This document shows positions 60,928 through 64,000 of a stretch of 64,000 bases of DNA, piece by piece. The translations under genes were made by a program, and so were the position numbers. Position 1 is the stretch's first letter; each line of letters starts with the position of its first letter. Source of the stretch: Owenia fusiformis (Eukaryota > Annelida > Polychaeta > Sabellida > Oweniidae); contig CAIIXF020000010.1 in assembly GCA_903813345.2 (NCBI GenBank), forward strand, positions 2,533,169 to 2,597,168, in the 5' to 3' direction. The notes below the pieces were generated by a model. The model saw only the letters and a program-made list of their open reading frames with translations, had not been told where the DNA came from and searched no databases.

Positions 60928-63900
60928 TTAGTTATTTTCAAAAGGTGGAGTGAACTATAGTACCTAGTTTAGTCAATAGAGGGAATAGTTATCTGTTCCC
61001 GGGAAAGTTTCCCCGGGAATTGTTACTCCAACTGAGTAATTCAGTCAGTAAATTGGCTTACACTACGATACAATTTCGATCCCAGCATTTTTTTGCATTA
61101 TGCATGCGTTCTATGTGTAGGATTGGATAGTTTTTAACAACACGTGTCACTCGTCGGGAGAGGTGTACTGTGATAAGTTGCACATTCAATATCGCAATTA
61201 TTTGGCCTTTTTGAATTTAACAACTTTGACAACACTGGCGGATCCAGATGAAAATTTAAACCCCATTTTTGGAAAATTTGGCCTAAAATGCCAAATCATG
61301 CCCAAATAGAATCATTTTTGAGGCCATACTTAACTTTCGAGCAAAACGATTTTTGGGCTCCTACAAAAAAGGGGGCGGGGGGGGGGGGCGCAAGATGGAT
61401 CTGGATCCGCCAGTGGGATGATAACAAAAATAGGCGTATAGCTAAATACGGTGAACAATCGTAGAACTCCTGATATGCCCGTTAATTTCATGATTTACGT
61501 ATACAGTTTATAAGTACAATTAGTACGCTATGAACGCATTCGTTTATTTGACTTGGAGCAGAGTTCAAGCACATATAATAGGGTTAATGCAGAATACGGC
61601 AGTATGCTCTTCCATTGTGTGTTTCATCTGGAAGAACCCCCGTCCTCAACATAATATAATATGAAGTATTGCTGCCCTTGTTCGAACCCCAATACTCGAA
61701 AACCCATTATTACACCGAAATCAAATAATACGGAATCCAATACTCTAGAAAGATAAATCAATTAAACTTTATGAGAATGACGTATACAGTTTGTTTAGCG
61801 TCCCGGAGGTGGAGATGGAGAAGGCGTGGCTTCCCACGGCAGGGAAGGACAATTTTACAAAAAAGGTTCAAAACACAGCGCGTATTTAATTAATTTTGTT
61901 ACCGTATATATTTTCATTAAGTTAAAAATATTCAAAAACAGTTAAAAGATCCAAGGTGAAAGATCAGTAAAAAATGCAATGAAAATACATTTAGGAAATA
62001 TACATTTACACGGATCTTCAATCTCCTTTATGGCATAGTTGAATGATACATTTAGAAACTAAAAAAACTAAGTGTAACGTATATGGAACTCTAAAAGACA
62101 ATGACGAAATGTTTTCCTCAGACTAAGAACATACAGTTTGGACGATATGAAATATATACAGCAACTTACAGCGCATCATATTGGAAAACGTACCGTCCTC
62201 TTTAATCTTGTTCATACCAGATTTGAATCAGTCGTTTGGGAAGTGATATATGCGATATATGGATACTTAGGACGCTTTCATGATTTTAAATAGCTACGCA
62301 TTCAGCAAGCATTTTGTTCATTACAAAAAGTGACATTAAATAATAACCTGCCAAGATTTATTAAAAGTTCCAATATAGCAAATATCTGCGTTCATCAAAA
62401 CTGATCGTTCTTAGTTCTACATCTAAGTAACCTGGTAATAACCGCGTTATTTAAAACGCCGCCGAATCAGAATGAATCCATTAACACAGCCTAGGGGTTA
62501 GGGGAGTTTCTAAATAGCTTCGAAATCTATGTCATTTAAAGGACATGCGTTCATAAAAATAGTCTTTCTTAGTTCTTCTGAGTAACCTGGTAATAGCCGC
62601 GATATTTAAATCGCCACCGACTCTTAAGGAGTCCCGGCATATGAACGAGAATCATAGATATAATGGAGAGGTTTCGCACAACTGGTTAGCTAAAGAGGGG
62701 GATATTGGAGTGAAACCCCCGGGGATAATCCCAGAGTTCAGAGATGACATACGCTTATCATGTAAATTTGTTTCTGATGGTCAAAATCCACAAAAATGGC
62801 GGCCTCAGAATGTTTATATGATTCGAATAATATTATGTTCATTTCTGGAGAATTTAAACAATGTCATACGAAGGTGGCAAGCGAAAGACGCAATTATGTC
62901 TGGTATCGTCTAAGCTCTTGGGGTTCTCCTCTTGGGTGCTAAAACGTACCCGTATTCGTATTTCATTACGTTTACGAGTACGGTATTTCGATAATTTTGT
63001 TTCGCAGTACGTTTTTTGAAGTACGTAATTTTAAACGCATCTCAATCTGTGGCTCTTACTAGTGTCAAATAAATGGCCTCGTCTGCTCTCAGGTTCCAAT
63101 ACGTCGATAGTCTAAGCTTTTAAAATCCCACCTCCATTCGAATTTTTTGTACTACAAAAATAGACATTAACCTTTTCATTCCAAAGAGGGTCATTTATCA
63201 ATTTTATTAAATCACTTTCAAAATGAACGATTTCTAGGTTTACAATAACTAATTCAGTGTAAAAGTATTCTTTGTAGAATATTTAATTTTATGAGTCTTA
63301 TCTCAGATAGACCATAAATGCAGTGACTCCATTATGCTACAAAACAAATTTGTTACAGGTAGAATTTTCTTCTGAGAATATTAAGATTGCACCACGTGTG
63401 TATTGACTTAACATATAATATACACCATAGAAATAACATTGGGTATCATCCATATCCCTTTTGATCTCATTATATTTTAAAATATGCCCTTATAAGTATA
63501 TTTATTAATGTATTTTTTTAATCAATGTATTAGTTCCAAAGGAGCACGTACAATCTAAACAGTGATTCACTTTATATCAAGATTAAGTAGAATCCATCAT
63601 ACCTATTTTATTTCACTCTTATGTAGAATCTAATCTCGAGCATACATAATGGCTAATACGAAATAATGCCAGTAAATAGTTTCGTATAAAACTAGTAGAC
63701 ATAAAAATCCATATAGGAATTCGTAAGCCATACACTTTCACAAACAACCACCCCCCCACCTCATGAAAACTGAGGAGAGAAGCAAAGTAACACATTTGAT
63801 CATAGGAAGTGACACAAACAAATATATCATCTATGCAATACAGGGTGATCAATAAGTAGTGACAATGATTCTCCCATTCATTCATTGTACACTGACAATC

Positions 63901-64000
63901 GCTGCAAATTCATTATAATGCATTTGCAGTTGTCATGGTAACCCTAGCTTGTATTGGGTAGGCGGACCACGGCCATTGTCTTAAAACAAATAGACAATAT
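60925..64000. other. Region upstream of the NDPK-like gene
   Basis: It should contain or precede the missing first exon(s). One minus-strand candidate at about 62.17-62.22 kb has an ATG and a GTAAGT donor but ends in the wrong phase for joining to 60801. A 90-codon plus-strand frame at 62641-62913 has no recognisable domain. Nothing else can be supported. Confidence 0.45.
61233..61415. mobile_element. 183-bp TIR mini-element
   Basis: CACTGGCGGATCCAGAT at the left and ATCTGGATCCGCCAGTG at the right are inverse copies. The inside includes a G-rich tract (61.37-61.39 kb). No coding capacity and no clear target duplication. Confidence 0.7.

Noticed and set aside
62165-62225. Minus-strand ATG plus GTAAGT donor as the first exon of the NDPK-like gene
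   Set aside because: It would leave in phase 1, while the next known exon (60801) needs phase 0; a 5' UTR role cannot be excluded.
62641-62913. 90-codon plus-strand frame as a separate gene
   Set aside because: No recognisable domain, no neighbouring exons with compatible splice sites, and no promoter signal.
1-64000. CRISPR arrays, operons and bacterial-type signals
   Set aside because: Intron-rich animal genes and transposons throughout; the tandem repeats present lack unique equal-length spacers.

Overview
The window looks like nuclear DNA of an animal, most likely a marine invertebrate deuterostome (echinoderm or hemichordate type). That placement is an inference from gene content: a DSCAM closely resembling the vertebrate protein, a single-exon carbohydrate sulfotransferase, long AT-rich introns and many short DNA transposons. 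No species can be named from the sequence alone. All genes recognised lie on the minus strand.

Layout. (1) 1-21.9 kb holds the 5' two-thirds of a DSCAM cell-adhesion gene. Thirteen coding exons could be resolved to the base, covering the signal peptide and Ig domains 1-9 (about 900 residues). The rest of the gene runs off the left edge. Introns 1 and 2 are large (8.3 and 7.2 kb). They carry a 9-bp-TSD Mutator-like MITE at 6.6 kb and a 2.4 kb foldback element at 13.7-16.1 kb. (2) 21.9-38.1 kb has no gene that I can support. It holds dispersed repeats, short minisatellites and an 832-bp near-perfect palindrome at 33.3-34.1 kb with 6-bp target duplications. (3) 38.15-39.40 kb is an intact intronless sulfotransferase ORF of 417 residues. 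(4) 39.47-44.32 kb is a composite element with ~180-bp terminal inverted repeats and a TCAAT duplication. It contains nested elements, a 260-bp direct duplication and the C-terminal part of a LINE reverse transcriptase. A looser pair of inverted repeats (35.1 and 44.8-45.2 kb) brackets regions 3 and 4. (5) 45.2-50.0 kb is repeat-bearing intergenic DNA. (6) 50.1-60.8 kb is a second multi-exon gene. Sixteen coding exons could be resolved, giving 1128 residues with the true N-terminus missing. The protein is a string of about five degenerate nucleoside-diphosphate-kinase-like units, all apparently without the catalytic histidine. One intron of it carries a 113-bp tandem array copied from the end of the neighbouring exon, splice donor included. 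Another intron carries a hAT-type MITE starting 8 bases after a splice donor. (7) 60.8-64 kb is upstream of that gene and holds a microsatellite, one small TIR element and no exon that I can call.

The genes have no evident functional link: an adhesion receptor, a Golgi sulfotransferase, and a probable non-catalytic NDPK-family scaffold, possibly ciliary. The most unusual items are the exon-end tandem array, the pseudo-NDPK chain, the 832-bp palindrome and the nested inverted architecture around 35-45 kb.
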